64,000 nucleotides of DNA from Chlorogloeopsis sp. ULAP01 (GCF_030381805.1 NZ_JAUDRH010000002.1:1-64000); one strand, 5' to 3'; shown: positions 41,602 to 51,223, numbered from the stretch's first letter. Numbers and translations are program-made. Notes: generated by a model not told the origin, from the sequence alone.

Positions 41602-41612
41602 AGTATAAATTC

Positions 41613-42794
41613 ATGGGCATTTCACCATTCGATTTACTCAATCTTGCCTACCGCTCCCTGCGCAGTCATCCTTTGCGCTCTACTTTATCAATGTTGGGGG
41701 TATTTATGGGAGTAGCGGCGGTGAGTGCGACGCTACAAGCTGGCAGCATCAGTCGCGCTGTCATTGCCCGACAATTAGCAGAACGAGGCGCTCCTCAAAT
41801 CACGCTCTATCCCCAGTGGAAACCGGATCGCATTGTCCTGCAACTCCGCTTGGAGGACATGGAATTTTTGCGCCAGCGACTCACCGGGGTTCAGGCAATG
41901 AGCGCCCTGAATTGGGCAGGACAGATGCCTACAGTCTTTCAAGATCAAGAATATCTGCCCTCAATGTCGCCTGTAACCCAAGATTATTTATTAACTTCGG
42001 GAAAAAATTTGGTGAGGGGACGGTTTTTTACTGCTACCGATTTTGCCAACTATCGTCCTGTAGCAGTAATTGATGAATTTTTGGTCAAAGAACTGTTTGG
42101 CGATCGCAATCCGGTGGGAGAGCAAATTGTAGTTGGGCGCAGAGTTTACGTGGTTGTAGGAGTGCTAGAAATGCGTCCAGACGATGATTCTCCTCCCGAA
42201 AGTCAAATTCTTGTCCCGATGGCGGTTTATAATGCTCTGCGCGGCAAACAAGACATTGGCAGCATTCAAATTCGTCCTTACAGACTCGAAGATTTAGAAG
42301 ACTTGAGCGATCGCGCTGTAGAATTGTTAGAACAACGCTATCCTGGTTTTAGCTTCTGGGCTTGGAACAATGTAGAAGACCTAATCCAGCAGCAAAAAAC
42401 TCTTGAGTTGGCAACAAGAGGGCTGATGGTAGTAGGAGCGATCGCTCTGTTAGTAGGAGGTGTGGGCATTGCTAACATTATGATTGCCTCCGTTACCGAA
42501 CGCACATCTGAAATTGGCATTCGCCGAGCTGTAGGAGCGACTCAACACGATATAGCGCTCCAATTTGTTTTGGAGGCGGCGCTTCTGAGCCTAGTTGGCG
42601 GTACTGTAGCGTTGGGAGTAGTCCATGTCGTAGCGGCAAACGTCACCGAGATCTTCGATTTACCCTATCAGTTTGAAGTCAGGATTGCGGCTCTAGCTTT
42701 GGGTTCGGCATTAGTAGTTGGTGTGGGAGCCGGATTTCCCCCGGCACTGCGAGCCAGTCAACTCGATCCGGTACAGGCATTGCGATCGCAGTGA
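41613..42794 (+). CDS. MacB/FtsX-type ABC permease
   Basis: 393 residues. Architecture: N-terminal helix (about 20-42), large periplasmic MacB_PCD domain (about 45-265), then three C-terminal helices of the FtsX domain with GLMVVGAIALLVGGVGIANI, the VTERTSEIGIRRAVGA cytoplasmic loop, and LVVGVGAGFPPALRAS. In E. coli MacB the ATPase is fused to this part; here it is absent and no stand-alone MacB-type ATPase follows. The permease must therefore use an ATPase coded elsewhere or work with the ABC exporter at 34324 (unlikely). Last gene of the cluster. Confidence 0.9.
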   Translation: MGISPFDLLNLAYRSLRSHPLRSTLSMLGVFMGVAAVSATLQAGSISRAVIARQLAERGAPQITLYPQWKPDRIVLQLRLEDMEFLRQRLTGVQAMSALNWAGQMPTVFQDQEYLPSMSPVTQDYLLTSGKNLVRGRFFTATDFANYRPVAVIDEFLVKELFGDRNPVGEQIVVGRRVYVVVGVLEMRPDDDSPPESQILVPMAVYNALRGKQDIGSIQIRPYRLEDLEDLSDRAVELLEQRYPGFSFWAWNNVEDLIQQQKTLELATRGLMVVGAIALLVGGVGIANIMIASVTERTSEIGIRRAVGATQHDIALQFVLEAALLSLVGGTVALGVVHVVAANVTEIFDLPYQFEVRIAALALGSALVVGVGAGFPPALRASQLDPVQALRSQ

Positions 42795-43079
42795 ATGTAT
42801 ATTGGGAGCAGCAATCAGCAAAGAGCGATCGTTTACTAATCGCAACCAGATACGCCTTCGGCACAGTAGACACTCCACCAGGGATCAATCCTAATTTTAT
42901 CTTCCGGGCCAAGACTGCTCAACTGCAATAGAGCATTAAAGCTAGAGTTCATATCCCCGTATCGCATATGGAAATGAACTGGCTCACCGTGAGGCGATCG
43001 CTTTACGACGATATAATTTAGCTATTACCCTAGCACCACTACAGACGGTTGGTAGGCTGTAACTTTTTGAGGTGCTGTA
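42795..43079. other. Intergenic region after the glycan cluster
   Basis: No terminator hairpin is evident. A 31-codon open stretch without start (about 42838-42931, ending FRAKTAQLQ-stop) might be a gene remnant, but I cannot assign it. One HIP1 site. Confidence 0.35.
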
Positions 43080-43865
43080 ATGACTTCATTGTTTCCGGGG
43101 ATGAACCCTTATTTAGAAAATCCCTTATTTTGGTCGGAAGTTCATAATCTGCTCATCGCTGCAATTTTTCGTAAACTTAATCCTCAATTGCGTCCAAAAT
43201 ATAAAGTTGCCATCGAAAAAAGAGTATACCAAACAATAGATGATGATTCGCTTTTAGTCGGTGTTGCAGATGTGGCTGTTGAAAGTCTGCAAAAACAACA
43301 ATTAACACCATCAGCTAATATTGCGATCGCATCTCCGATAGTCGAAGCTGTGACTGTTGATTTGACAATGCCACAAACAGTCAAAGAAACTTTCTTAGAA
43401 GTGCGAGATATAGCCACACAAGAAGTTGTGACTGTAATTGAAATTCTTTCTCCTAAAAATAAACGTCCTGGGGAAGGACGAAATTCCTATATTAAAAAAC
43501 GGTTGCAGATTCTAGCAACTAATACAAATTTAGTCGAAATTGATTTACTGCGAGATGGTAAACCAATTGAGAAACTACCAAATTATATCCAAACTGACTA
43601 TCGGATTTTAGTTAGTTGTGCATCCAAGCGTCCCAAAGCAGATTTATATCCATTTAATTTACAAAATCCTATCCCTTCTTTCTTCTTACCTTTACGCGAA
43701 GATGATTCAGAACCATTGTTAGAAATACAACCTTTAATTAATGATTTGTACTACGAAGGAAATTATGATTTAGTGATTGATTATACTCAACAACCTATAC
43801 CTGCTCTTTCACAAGAAAGTTGGAATTGGGTTAGTGAGCTTTTGCAATCTCAAGGAGTAAGGTAG
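43080..43865 (+). CDS. DUF4058 family protein
   Basis: 261-residue cytoplasmic protein of the cyanobacterial DUF4058 family, recognised by the N-terminus FPGMNPYLENPLFWSEVHN, the central VVTVIEILSPKNKRPGEGR and the C-terminal DLYYEGNYDLVIDYTQQPIP. The E-x-L-S-P-x-N-K core resembles the PD-(D/E)xK-like folds of Uma2 proteins, but no activity is established. These genes are often in many copies per genome and move readily. Stands alone here. Confidence 0.88.
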   Translation: MTSLFPGMNPYLENPLFWSEVHNLLIAAIFRKLNPQLRPKYKVAIEKRVYQTIDDDSLLVGVADVAVESLQKQQLTPSANIAIASPIVEAVTVDLTMPQTVKETFLEVRDIATQEVVTVIEILSPKNKRPGEGRNSYIKKRLQILATNTNLVEIDLLRDGKPIEKLPNYIQTDYRILVSCASKRPKADLYPFNLQNPIPSFFLPLREDDSEPLLEIQPLINDLYYEGNYDLVIDYTQQPIPALSQESWNWVSELLQSQGVR

Positions 43866-43964
43866 AAATAAATATTATTCAACTAAAGTTTGATATAGAT
43901 ACGTGTCAATTTTAAGTAAAGGAAAGGCTAACGCCTACAGACGTCAGCCCAATTTAAGAAAATA

Positions 43965-46703
43965 TCAGCCCAACTGATTCAAATAACAACCAACATCAAC
44001 GCCTAACTTTTGTCCTAACTTCAACAATTGACGGCATCTAGTTAGATCCTCATTTTTGCCAATTTCCAAGTTGTACTGGGATGGAATTTGATTGTGCAGA
44101 CAATTCCAATAAAGTTCTTGAGAGCGAGCTAAGGAAATGCCGATATTCAGCTGATACGCTACATCAATCAACCTTTCCAACCGCAACAAATCTGCATCAA
44201 AGGTACCGTTAGCATCGTGTAACAGTTGCCAAAGCAATCGCAAAATGATCTGCTCTAACATCTGCTTGCCTTGGAGGTTATTTAACCGACAGCGCAAATG
44301 TTTTGCTTCGTTCGCGATCGCTTCTAATTCCACTATATAATTCATGCTTAATTGCAGTTCGGTTAGCTCTTGCTCTAGCGATCGCAATGTTGTCATACAG
44401 CGATAACCCAAGGCAATTTCTGCTGCTACCTGCAACTCTTGCGGTGCTTCTAGCCCATCCCGGTGGAACGCCATTAACACACCATAATTGTCTCGATATG
44501 TTTGTGTGTAAAGCTGATCTAAACGAGACAGAGTTTCCTGACTGAGCAGTTGCATCAGGCGGTAACGTTCCTCAGCAAAGAGATTTTCTAGGCCAAATGC
44601 CTGATCCCCAAACAACTGCATCATGACTGCAATCGTGCGAGCTGCACTAGCTTGTTGCATAGACGCTAACAGTTTTTCTTTGAGTTGACTGTAAGCACGT
44701 CTTCCCTGAAATGGTTGAATGCAACAGTGAAAATCCCACCCTCCTAAATGTAGAACTGCAAACACCAAATGTTCGCTTTCCCAAGTAATTTCTGACACCA
44801 ATTTCAAATGGCCTATTGCCATTGTTAACGATCCCAAGCGTTGTAGCTGGTAATCTTGCTCGTGAAGATTGTAGCAATAGACGCGCTTTTGATAGAGGTG
44901 GTGATGTTTTACGGCACCATTGTTTGCCGCTACTTCATTACGGGTTTCGGCTTTGTGATTGTTAAACAATGAAGCGATCGCATAGTGAGCGGCAACTTGC
45001 TTAAAGGTAATCTGCGAAGTCATCACTAGTTGGCGATATACTTCGCCACCGTGTTTGAACAGATCGACATTACTGGGAGCAAGAGTGAGGCGCTTGAGAA
45101 AACCTTTTTCTAATTGCACTCCTGCCACATCTCCTGCTAGTTCCAAGGCACGAGCCGCATAACGTAGAATCTGCGTTCCTTCTGGGCGTGAGATTTCTTC
45201 AAAAAACCAGCCGCAACTAGTGAACATCAGTAACGCGTGACGCTGCATTTCCAATAAGCGCAAAGCATCTACTCGTTCTGCATCCGATAATTTGTGGTTT
45301 TGATGGCGACAGAGGAAGCGGTGAACATTGGCAGGAGAGCGATCGCGAATTACTTCTATATATTCATCTCGTGCTTGCCAGGGATCGTTAAAAAACAGTT
45401 TGCCATGTTCTTCATATACTTCTATAAGTTGATCCCGCAGCCAATTTAAAGTATTTCTTAACGGGCGACGCCATAGTTGATGCCACTCGCCGCCGCCACC
45501 GCAACCGCAGTTATCTTGCCATCTATCAACACCGTGGGCGCAACTCCAAGCAGTGACTGGTTTTAATTCCACTTCCCAAGTGGGAGGATTTAAGCTGAGA
45601 TAGTGGGCAAAATTCGTAACTTTCCAGCCCTGACGGGGAAACTCTTCTATAAAAGCGTAAGCTAAAGTTTTTTCGGTTCCTCCCTTGTGGTGTCCAAAGG
45701 TTTCTCCATCTGTCGCCACAGAAATTAATTGGGCGGGGCGATGATCCCCACGTACTGCTGCACCAACCCGCCCCATTAAGTGATGGGAATTGAATAAGAC
45801 GTCGCTAAATCCCATGTCACGTGAGATCGGGCCATCATAGAAGAATATGTCTATGTATGGAGATTCTTCAGACGCGGGGAGCGATGGGATCTCGTCATCT
45901 TCATCCCTGGCAGACAAAGAAACCGCACTTAATGGTGAGGATGCAGTGCTGAGTGTAGGTTTGAGATAGCAACGATAAGGACGTGTGGGATCAATTTGAC
46001 TACCACCAACTTCGTGCCATTCTGGATGAGGATTTTCATGGGTAGGTAGGAGACGGCAACGCTGGGCTTGCGAAGGTGCCAGAACAATAAAGCGAATGCC
46101 TTCTTTGACTAAAGCTTCTAAAGTCGGGTAGTCTACAGCAGTTTCCGCCAACCACATTCCTTCGGGATCACGTCCAAATCGGGATCGGAAGTCTGCTTTG
46201 CCCCAGCGAATCTGCGTGTATTTGTCACGCTCGTTGGCAAGAGGCATGATGATATGGTTGTATACCTGCGCGATCGCATTGCCATGTCCATTCAAGCGAT
46301 CGCAGCTTTTGCGATCCGCCTCCAAGATTCGCTGATAAACTTCGACATCGTGGCGTTCTAGCCATGACATCAGTGTTGGGCCGATATTAAAGCTCAAATA
46401 CTCGTAATTATTTACGATCCCCAGTACTTCTCCTCGATCGTTTAACACCCTAGCAAAGGCATTAGGGCGATAGCACTCGTGGTGAATTCGCTCATTCCAG
46501 TCATGGAAAGGTGCTGCTCCTCCTTGGCGCTCAATCGCATCCAAATAAGGATTTTCCCGTGGTGGCTGGTAAAAATGACCGTGGACAGTAACGTAAACAC
46601 CCGTAGCCAGTTTCCTGTTTTCAGGCATTTTCGTGGGTTTAATATTTTCTTGCGATGTCAAATTTGTGCCAGCACCAGCTGGCAGTTCAGCAGCAGAAGT
46701 CAT
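43965..46703 (-). CDS. GH57-like / DUF3536 glycoside hydrolase
   Basis: 912 residues. The N-terminal half is a GH57-type barrel: VTVHGHFYQPPRENPYLD (metal/substrate His pair), GMWLAETAVD with the candidate nucleophile Glu187, and ATDGETFGHHKGG with the candidate acid Asp. The C-terminal half is the DUF3536 helical domain (MTTLRSLEQELTELQLSMNY...). Proteins of this type are predicted cytoplasmic alpha-glucan-active enzymes, perhaps in glycogen metabolism; activity is unproven. A low-complexity Ser/Ala insert (about 255-285) interrupts the barrel, and a Cys-Gly cluster DNCGCGGGGEWH is conserved in the family. Confidence 0.88.
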   Translation of the reverse strand: MTSAAELPAGAGTNLTSQENIKPTKMPENRKLATGVYVTVHGHFYQPPRENPYLDAIERQGGAAPFHDWNERIHHECYRPNAFARVLNDRGEVLGIVNNYEYLSFNIGPTLMSWLERHDVEVYQRILEADRKSCDRLNGHGNAIAQVYNHIIMPLANERDKYTQIRWGKADFRSRFGRDPEGMWLAETAVDYPTLEALVKEGIRFIVLAPSQAQRCRLLPTHENPHPEWHEVGGSQIDPTRPYRCYLKPTLSTASSPLSAVSLSARDEDDEIPSLPASEESPYIDIFFYDGPISRDMGFSDVLFNSHHLMGRVGAAVRGDHRPAQLISVATDGETFGHHKGGTEKTLAYAFIEEFPRQGWKVTNFAHYLSLNPPTWEVELKPVTAWSCAHGVDRWQDNCGCGGGGEWHQLWRRPLRNTLNWLRDQLIEVYEEHGKLFFNDPWQARDEYIEVIRDRSPANVHRFLCRHQNHKLSDAERVDALRLLEMQRHALLMFTSCGWFFEEISRPEGTQILRYAARALELAGDVAGVQLEKGFLKRLTLAPSNVDLFKHGGEVYRQLVMTSQITFKQVAAHYAIASLFNNHKAETRNEVAANNGAVKHHHLYQKRVYCYNLHEQDYQLQRLGSLTMAIGHLKLVSEITWESEHLVFAVLHLGGWDFHCCIQPFQGRRAYSQLKEKLLASMQQASAARTIAVMMQLFGDQAFGLENLFAEERYRLMQLLSQETLSRLDQLYTQTYRDNYGVLMAFHRDGLEAPQELQVAAEIALGYRCMTTLRSLEQELTELQLSMNYIVELEAIANEAKHLRCRLNNLQGKQMLEQIILRLLWQLLHDANGTFDADLLRLERLIDVAYQLNIGISLARSQELYWNCLHNQIPSQYNLEIGKNEDLTRCRQLLKLGQKLGVDVGCYLNQLG

Positions 46704-47268
46704 GTAGTGTTATCCAAAATCAAGAATACTTGCAGTTGTGCCGACAAACAACCATCCATCTACCTTTTATAGCGGCATCCTACAAATGTTAGCTTAGATA
46801 AAATCTATAAGGACAGATGCAATTTGGAAAAAAAGCTATCTGAGTATTGGAGATAGTCTAGATTAACAAGCAGCCTTTTTCCCCGAAACTAGGCAATAAC
46901 AAGCCATTGAAAAAGTCCATAATTGAATGAGTTTTTCATTGGCAGTGCTACAAAATTTAATTGTCTTTTAATATATTAAGCATATTTTCTGGTGTAAGAT
47001 TCCCGGAAAAATAAAAACTTTTATAACAAAAAGTTACAAATGCTCAGTAAAAAGCAACCTAATTTTATAAACCTTGCTGTCAATACTGAAATAAGAAAAT
47101 TTTTGAATGACTAAACCCCTATTTAAGAGTATTCTGGAGTCTGCAATCAGACTCACCTATTGAATTTTTGAAATTCTGCGTTAAGGTTGTCCATAGTTAA
47201 CAGCCAACAGCTTTGGACTTTTGGTTGTAGGTACATCTGTGACTGATACCCTCAAATTGAAATGGCAA
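46704..47268. other. Divergent intergenic region, AT-rich
   Basis: Between the GH57 gene (minus) and the antiporter gene (plus). AT-rich, no repeat family, hairpin or RNA recognised. The antiporter frame is open from a TTG at 47221, but that part is unlikely to be translated. Confidence 0.5.
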
Positions 47269-48360
47269 ATGTCAGGTAAAAATCTTCTCTTTTTAATTTT
47301 GTTACTGTTTATCCCCATTTCCTTGGCGGCTCACTTTTTAGAATGGGGAGATTTAATAGTTTTCATCACAGCTGGGTTGGCAATTCTACCCTTGGCAGCT
47401 TGGATGGGTACAGCCACAGAAGAAATAGCTGTAGTAGTTGGCCCTACACTAGGGGGATTCTTAAATGCTACTTTTGGTAATGCAACAGAATTAATTATTG
47501 CTCTCATTGCTTTAAAAGCTGGATATGTGAATGTAGTCAAAGCTAGTATTACCGGTTCGATTATAGGTAACTTACTACTGGTAATGGGACTATCGATGCT
47601 GTTGGGGGGACTGCGTTACAAAGAACAGACATTTCAGCCGATTGTGGCACGAATGAATGCTGCTGCAATGAATTTGGCTGTGGTTGCTATTTTGTTGCCA
47701 ACAGCGATGGATTTTACTTCGCCAGGAATTGATGAAAAAACACTGCAAAATTTGTCCTTAGCAGTGGCTGTAGTATTAATCCTCGTCTATGCCTTGACTC
47801 TGCTGTTTTCTATGAAAACCCATTCTTATCTTTACGAAGTGGGAGTAGCAGAAACAGAGGCTCTAGAAACTTCTCATGAAAAACCCAATGTTTCGTTATG
47901 GGTTGGGGTGTTGTTAGTATGTACACTTCTGGTGGCATTCGAGTCAGAATTACTCGTGGATTCTTTGGAAGTTGCCACCTCCCAACTCGGTTTAACAGCA
48001 TTGTTTACAGGGGTGATCATCGTGCCGATCATAGGTAATGCTGCTGAACACGCCACAGCCGTCACCGTGGCAATGAAAGATAAGATGGATCTTTCTCTTT
48101 CGGTTGCAGTGGGATCGAGTATGCAGATTGCCTTGTTTGTCGCACCTGTGTTAGTGATTGCGGGGCGATTGCTCGGACAACCGATGGATTTGGATTTTAA
48201 CCCCTTTGAATTAGTTGCTGTAGCTGTCTCGGTTTTGATTGCTAACACCATTAGTTCTGATGGCAAATCAAACTGGCTAGAAGGTACTTTACTGTTAGCT
48301 GCCTACACAGTCTTGGGATTTGCTTTCTACTTCCATCCAGTGGTTGATGGCATGGGATAG
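47269..48360 (+). CDS. Ca2+/H+ antiporter (CAX family)
   Basis: 363 residues from the ATG at 47269 (MSGKNLLFLILL); TTG and GTG codons further up are possible but unsupported. About eleven membrane helices in two homologous halves. Each half carries the cation-binding motif with a membrane-embedded Glu: FGNATELIIALIALK and IGNAAEHATAVTVAMK. Between the halves is the acidic loop VAETEALETSHE. The protein exports Ca2+ (or Mn2+/Na+) in exchange for protons at the plasma or thylakoid membrane. A strong hairpin terminator follows at 48386. Confidence 0.93.
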   Translation: MSGKNLLFLILLLFIPISLAAHFLEWGDLIVFITAGLAILPLAAWMGTATEEIAVVVGPTLGGFLNATFGNATELIIALIALKAGYVNVVKASITGSIIGNLLLVMGLSMLLGGLRYKEQTFQPIVARMNAAAMNLAVVAILLPTAMDFTSPGIDEKTLQNLSLAVAVVLILVYALTLLFSMKTHSYLYEVGVAETEALETSHEKPNVSLWVGVLLVCTLLVAFESELLVDSLEVATSQLGLTALFTGVIIVPIIGNAAEHATAVTVAMKDKMDLSLSVAVGSSMQIALFVAPVLVIAGRLLGQPMDLDFNPFELVAVAVSVLIANTISSDGKSNWLEGTLLLAAYTVLGFAFYFHPVVDGMG

Positions 48361-48385
48361 TAGAAATTAACTAGAAAGTGCTGTA

Positions 48386-48405
48386 GACGCCCTATGGGCG
48401 TCTTT
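48386..48405 (+). terminator. Rho-independent-type terminator after the antiporter gene
   Basis: GACGCCC-TAT-GGGCGTC hairpin followed by TTT, 25 bases after the stop. Confidence 0.7.
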
Positions 48406-48739
48406 GCGTATATAGAGTATACTACTGCAAAGATTTTGACAGCCCCGACATCTTGATGAACTTAATAGCTTGAGTTGCAGGATGACATTGTGTCCGCTTA
48501 AAGACTTATCATTAAGGTTGACACGGGGACACGGAGACAAAAAGACGCGGAGAAATTTTAATCGTAATTGATTAGCCGGGCTTGATATGATACCAAGATT
48601 TGATCGTGGTTATGAGCCTGCCTTTTAATTCTAATGCTGGCGCTTGAGAAAACTTGCATTACACCACAACGAACCAGTAAACTTCTTGCAAAGGTCAGCC
48701 AGTTGCTTTCATTACAACTATCACTTTCTGAGGTTTTCA
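48406..48739. other. Upstream region of cynS
   Basis: No repeat or NtcA-type GTA-N8-TAC site recognised. The cynS frame is open from 48644, but the RBS points to 48740. Confidence 0.4.
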
Positions 48740-49180
48740 ATGTCTATTCCCGAAATCGCTCAAAAGCTTTTAGCATCTAAAAAAGAAAAAGGACTTTCTT
48801 TTGCTGATTTAGAAAAGATTCTAGGACGTGATGAGGTATGGATTGCAGCTGTTATCTACCGTCAAGCCAGTGCTTCACCCGAAGAGGCAAAGTTACTAGT
48901 TGAGGCATTAGGGTTAGATGCAAGTTATATTGAAGAGTTGACTGAATACCCGATTAAAGGATTAGGCCCTATTGTTCCTACCGATCCCCTCATTTATCGA
49001 TTCTACGAAATTATGCAAGTGTATGGAATGCCTTTGAAAGCGGTAATTCACGAAAAATTTGGCGATGGGATCATGAGTGCAATTGATTTTACTTTGGATG
49101 TAGAGAAAGAAAAAGATCCAAAAGGCGATCGCGTCAAAGTTATTATGTCTGGCAAATTTTTACCATACAAAAAGTGGTAA
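48740..49180 (+). CDS. cynS: Cyanate hydratase (cyanase)
   Basis: 146-residue cytoplasmic enzyme converting cyanate and bicarbonate to ammonia and CO2 via carbamate. The start MSIPEIAQ at 48740 has TGAGG upstream; the open frame beyond it is unrelated to the family. Catalytic residues are present as Arg87, Glu90 and Ser113, equivalent to Arg96, Glu99 and Ser122 of the E. coli enzyme. The N-terminal helical DNA-binding-like domain (FADLEKILGRDEVWIAAVIY) and C-terminal dimerisation domain (VKVIMSGKFLPYKKW) are complete. No cyanate/nitrate ABC transporter gene is adjacent, unlike cynABDS operons. Confidence 0.95.
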   Translation: MSIPEIAQKLLASKKEKGLSFADLEKILGRDEVWIAAVIYRQASASPEEAKLLVEALGLDASYIEELTEYPIKGLGPIVPTDPLIYRFYEIMQVYGMPLKAVIHEKFGDGIMSAIDFTLDVEKEKDPKGDRVKVIMSGKFLPYKKW

Positions 49181-49238
49181 AGTTCTAAATTGACTTGTGG
49201 TTGGTGGAGTGCGATCGCACATCGATAGTAGTATGTAA

Positions 49239-49376
49239 ATTAACTTCAATCTGTATCAGTCTATTCAAGTTTTCCGCTATGATCAAAAGCTGAAAACGCT
49301 CTATATTCAGGCTGGTATGAATGATGAAATTGCAGTCATAATTGATCCAGATAGAAATTGGAACTTTGTTCTATGA
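49239..49376 (+). pseudogene. 5'-truncated DUF6888-like small gene
   Basis: A 45-codon frame without start reads NLYQSIQVFRYDQKLKTLYI, then AGMNDEIAVIIDPDRNW. It resembles the C-terminal two thirds of small cyanobacterial DUF6888 proteins. A stop (TAA at 49236) precedes it directly, so the N-terminal third is lost. The stop codon overlaps the ATG of the next small gene (ATGA), as in intact pairs. Family assignment is from memory of sequence pattern. Confidence 0.5.
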
Positions 49377-49581
49377 TTCAGGACTTAAACCAGATGACTA
49401 ATATTGAGTTAAAGCGGTTTCTTTCAGAACATAGAAATGACGAGGAAGTATTTGGGCAGCGTTGCAAGTTTTGATGAGTCGTCGCGATCCCGCTACACAG
49501 CAACCTTATCCTTTCGATCTTGAGAATCCAGAGAATAAGGTAGAAACTCTGCTTAGAGAAAAACTTCATCACACTGAGTAA
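49373..49581 (+). pseudogene. DUF6887-like small gene with frameshift
   Basis: ATG at 49373 gives DLNQMTNIELKRFLSEHRND and then EEVF, after which the frame soon ends. Shifting one base near 49453 continues as AALQVLMSRRDPATQQPYPF and ENPENKVETLLREKLHHTE-stop. The joined product of about 69 residues resembles DUF6887 proteins, usual partners of DUF6888. The function of the pair is unknown. The rest of the 49181-49756 gap shows only AT-rich DNA. Confidence 0.5.
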
Positions 49582-49756
49582 ACAAGAACAATGGAATGAT
49601 AAACTAAACTGCGATCACCTCAATCCCCATAGTTCAAAATATATAAATTATCTTTTTTTTCACATCCTTTACATACCTCGGCGAAGACTATATGTCAAAG
49701 AGTTTTGTAACCATGCAGCGAATCTAGGAAACGCAATGTTGATTAACATCGACTAA

Positions 49757-50461
49757 ATGCCTATGTGCTTGGCAGACAGCGACAATTATCTCAACCATAA
49801 AGGTTGTATGACTTGCTTGAATTGGAGGATGTACAACCATCTAGGAGTTATACACAATTCCTCCAATACTCTATATATTCTTCGGCATGGGCATAGTGAA
49901 GCTAACGAGCAAGGATTGATTGTCAGTGATATTAAGAATGGCATCACAAATTTTGGTCTTTCAGCAAAAGGTATTCAAGAAATTAAAGATAGTATTTATC
50001 AATTAATTGCAACTACTCATACTGAAAGTGAATATATTATCTATAGTTCTCCATTTCTGAGAACAGTTCAAACTTCATCGTTGGTTGCAGAAATTCTCTT
50101 AGCTAAGGAGATTTATTACGATAGTCGTCTGCGAGAACGTTTTTTTGGTGAATGGGAACTCACAGAAAATATCAATTACCAAAAAGTTTGGCTAGAAGAC
50201 TACCAGAATCCATGTCATAAAAAATGGTGGGTTGAAAGCACCTATGAAGTATTAGAACGTGCAACATCTGCGGTGAGAGAAATTGACAGTCTATACAAAG
50301 ATAAGCAAATTATTTTTGTCACTCACGGTGATGTTGCTCAAATTCTCATATGTGGATACTTAAATCAGAACCCACAGAATCACAGACAACTTCGTTCAAT
50401 AGAAACTGGGGAATTGAAAGTATTACATCAGCCAATTGGTAAGATAAAAAGCGATTGTTAG
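49757..50461 (+). CDS. Histidine phosphatase family protein
   Basis: 234 residues. The phosphoglycerate-mutase-like fold is indicated by LYILRHGHSEAN (nucleophile His in RHG), YSSPFLRTVQTS (second Arg), the acid segment RLRERFFGEWE and the C-terminal VTHGDVAQ (second His). The first about 35 residues before NTLYILRHG are not conserved, so the true start may be a later codon such as the ATG at 49808 or 49829. Likely a cytoplasmic phosphatase for a small phosphorylated compound; the substrate cannot be told. Confidence 0.82.
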   Translation: MPMCLADSDNYLNHKGCMTCLNWRMYNHLGVIHNSSNTLYILRHGHSEANEQGLIVSDIKNGITNFGLSAKGIQEIKDSIYQLIATTHTESEYIIYSSPFLRTVQTSSLVAEILLAKEIYYDSRLRERFFGEWELTENINYQKVWLEDYQNPCHKKWWVESTYEVLERATSAVREIDSLYKDKQIIFVTHGDVAQILICGYLNQNPQNHRQLRSIETGELKVLHQPIGKIKSDC

Positions 50462-50555
50462 ATATAGACTTATCCAAGCAATTTTTCAGTAAATATACAT
50501 AAATAACTGCATAATATAATGAACTTATAATACACGCTTTAGAGAGATTCTTCGC

Positions 50556-51059
50556 TTGAGTCGCTACTTTAAACTTGCACCAATGTCGCCTTTGATCAGA
50601 GGACTTACGATCGCACTCTGGGCATTGCCGCTTTTCTTTGGCATATTTGCGCTTGTATCGCGGCAGCTAATTGCAGGCATCGTATTTCTATTCCTCATAA
50701 CTCTTTATGGGGTCGTATGGTTATGGTGCCGACCATCTTACTTTGTAGTTTACCGCAACTATGTGGAGATTGTGTTTCCTGGCTGGCGGCGCAAGATCCC
50801 CATGCAAGATGTATCCAGTATCCGCATTATCAGCAACGATGCTTTTCAACAGGAGTTTGGCTGGGCTATGCGTATCGGTGTGGGAGGATTGTGGGGCGGC
50901 TTCGGTTGGCTGTGGACGTATCGTCGAGGTTTTTTAGAGTTCTATATTTCACAACTCGATAACTTTGTACTGATCGAGCGTGTAACAGAAAAAAGCGTCC
51001 TCATCACGCCTGAAAATCCTGGACAGTTAGTAGAAGCTGTTGAGGAAGCGATCGCTTAA
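50556..51059 (+). CDS. Membrane protein with bacterial PH-like domain
   Basis: 167 residues, TTG start at 50556 (ATG at 50583 is an alternative). Two hydrophobic helices (about 15-34 and 38-57) form an N-terminal hairpin. They are followed by a PH-like beta domain with YVEIVFPGWRRKIPMQDVSSIR and LLIERVTEKSVLITPENPGQL-type strands and a final helix (VEAVEEAIA). Such proteins are widespread and unassigned; some act in membrane-stress systems. It stands alone between the phosphatase and the HNH operon. Confidence 0.7.
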   Translation: MSRYFKLAPMSPLIRGLTIALWALPLFFGIFALVSRQLIAGIVFLFLITLYGVVWLWCRPSYFVVYRNYVEIVFPGWRRKIPMQDVSSIRIISNDAFQQEFGWAMRIGVGGLWGGFGWLWTYRRGFLEFYISQLDNFVLIERVTEKSVLITPENPGQLVEAVEEAIA

Positions 51060-51223
51060 TTAAAAATTCTACCTGTTAACGGACAAGACGCGAGCGTATA
51101 TCTTTAGGAACCTAAATCACTCGCTTAGTGTCAGGGTAAGTGGTGAATGTTACAAACACCTGTTTGTTTGTCTTTATAAAGCAATTTTCTCAGCCTGTTA
51201 ATTGATTTTTGGACGGTAGCTAA

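Noticed and set aside
43080..43865. DUF4058 gene as a transposon-linked or defence gene
   Set aside because: No inverted repeats, transposase or defence partner nearby.
48406..48739. NtcA site upstream of cynS
   Set aside because: No GTA-N8-TAC at a plausible distance was found by eye.
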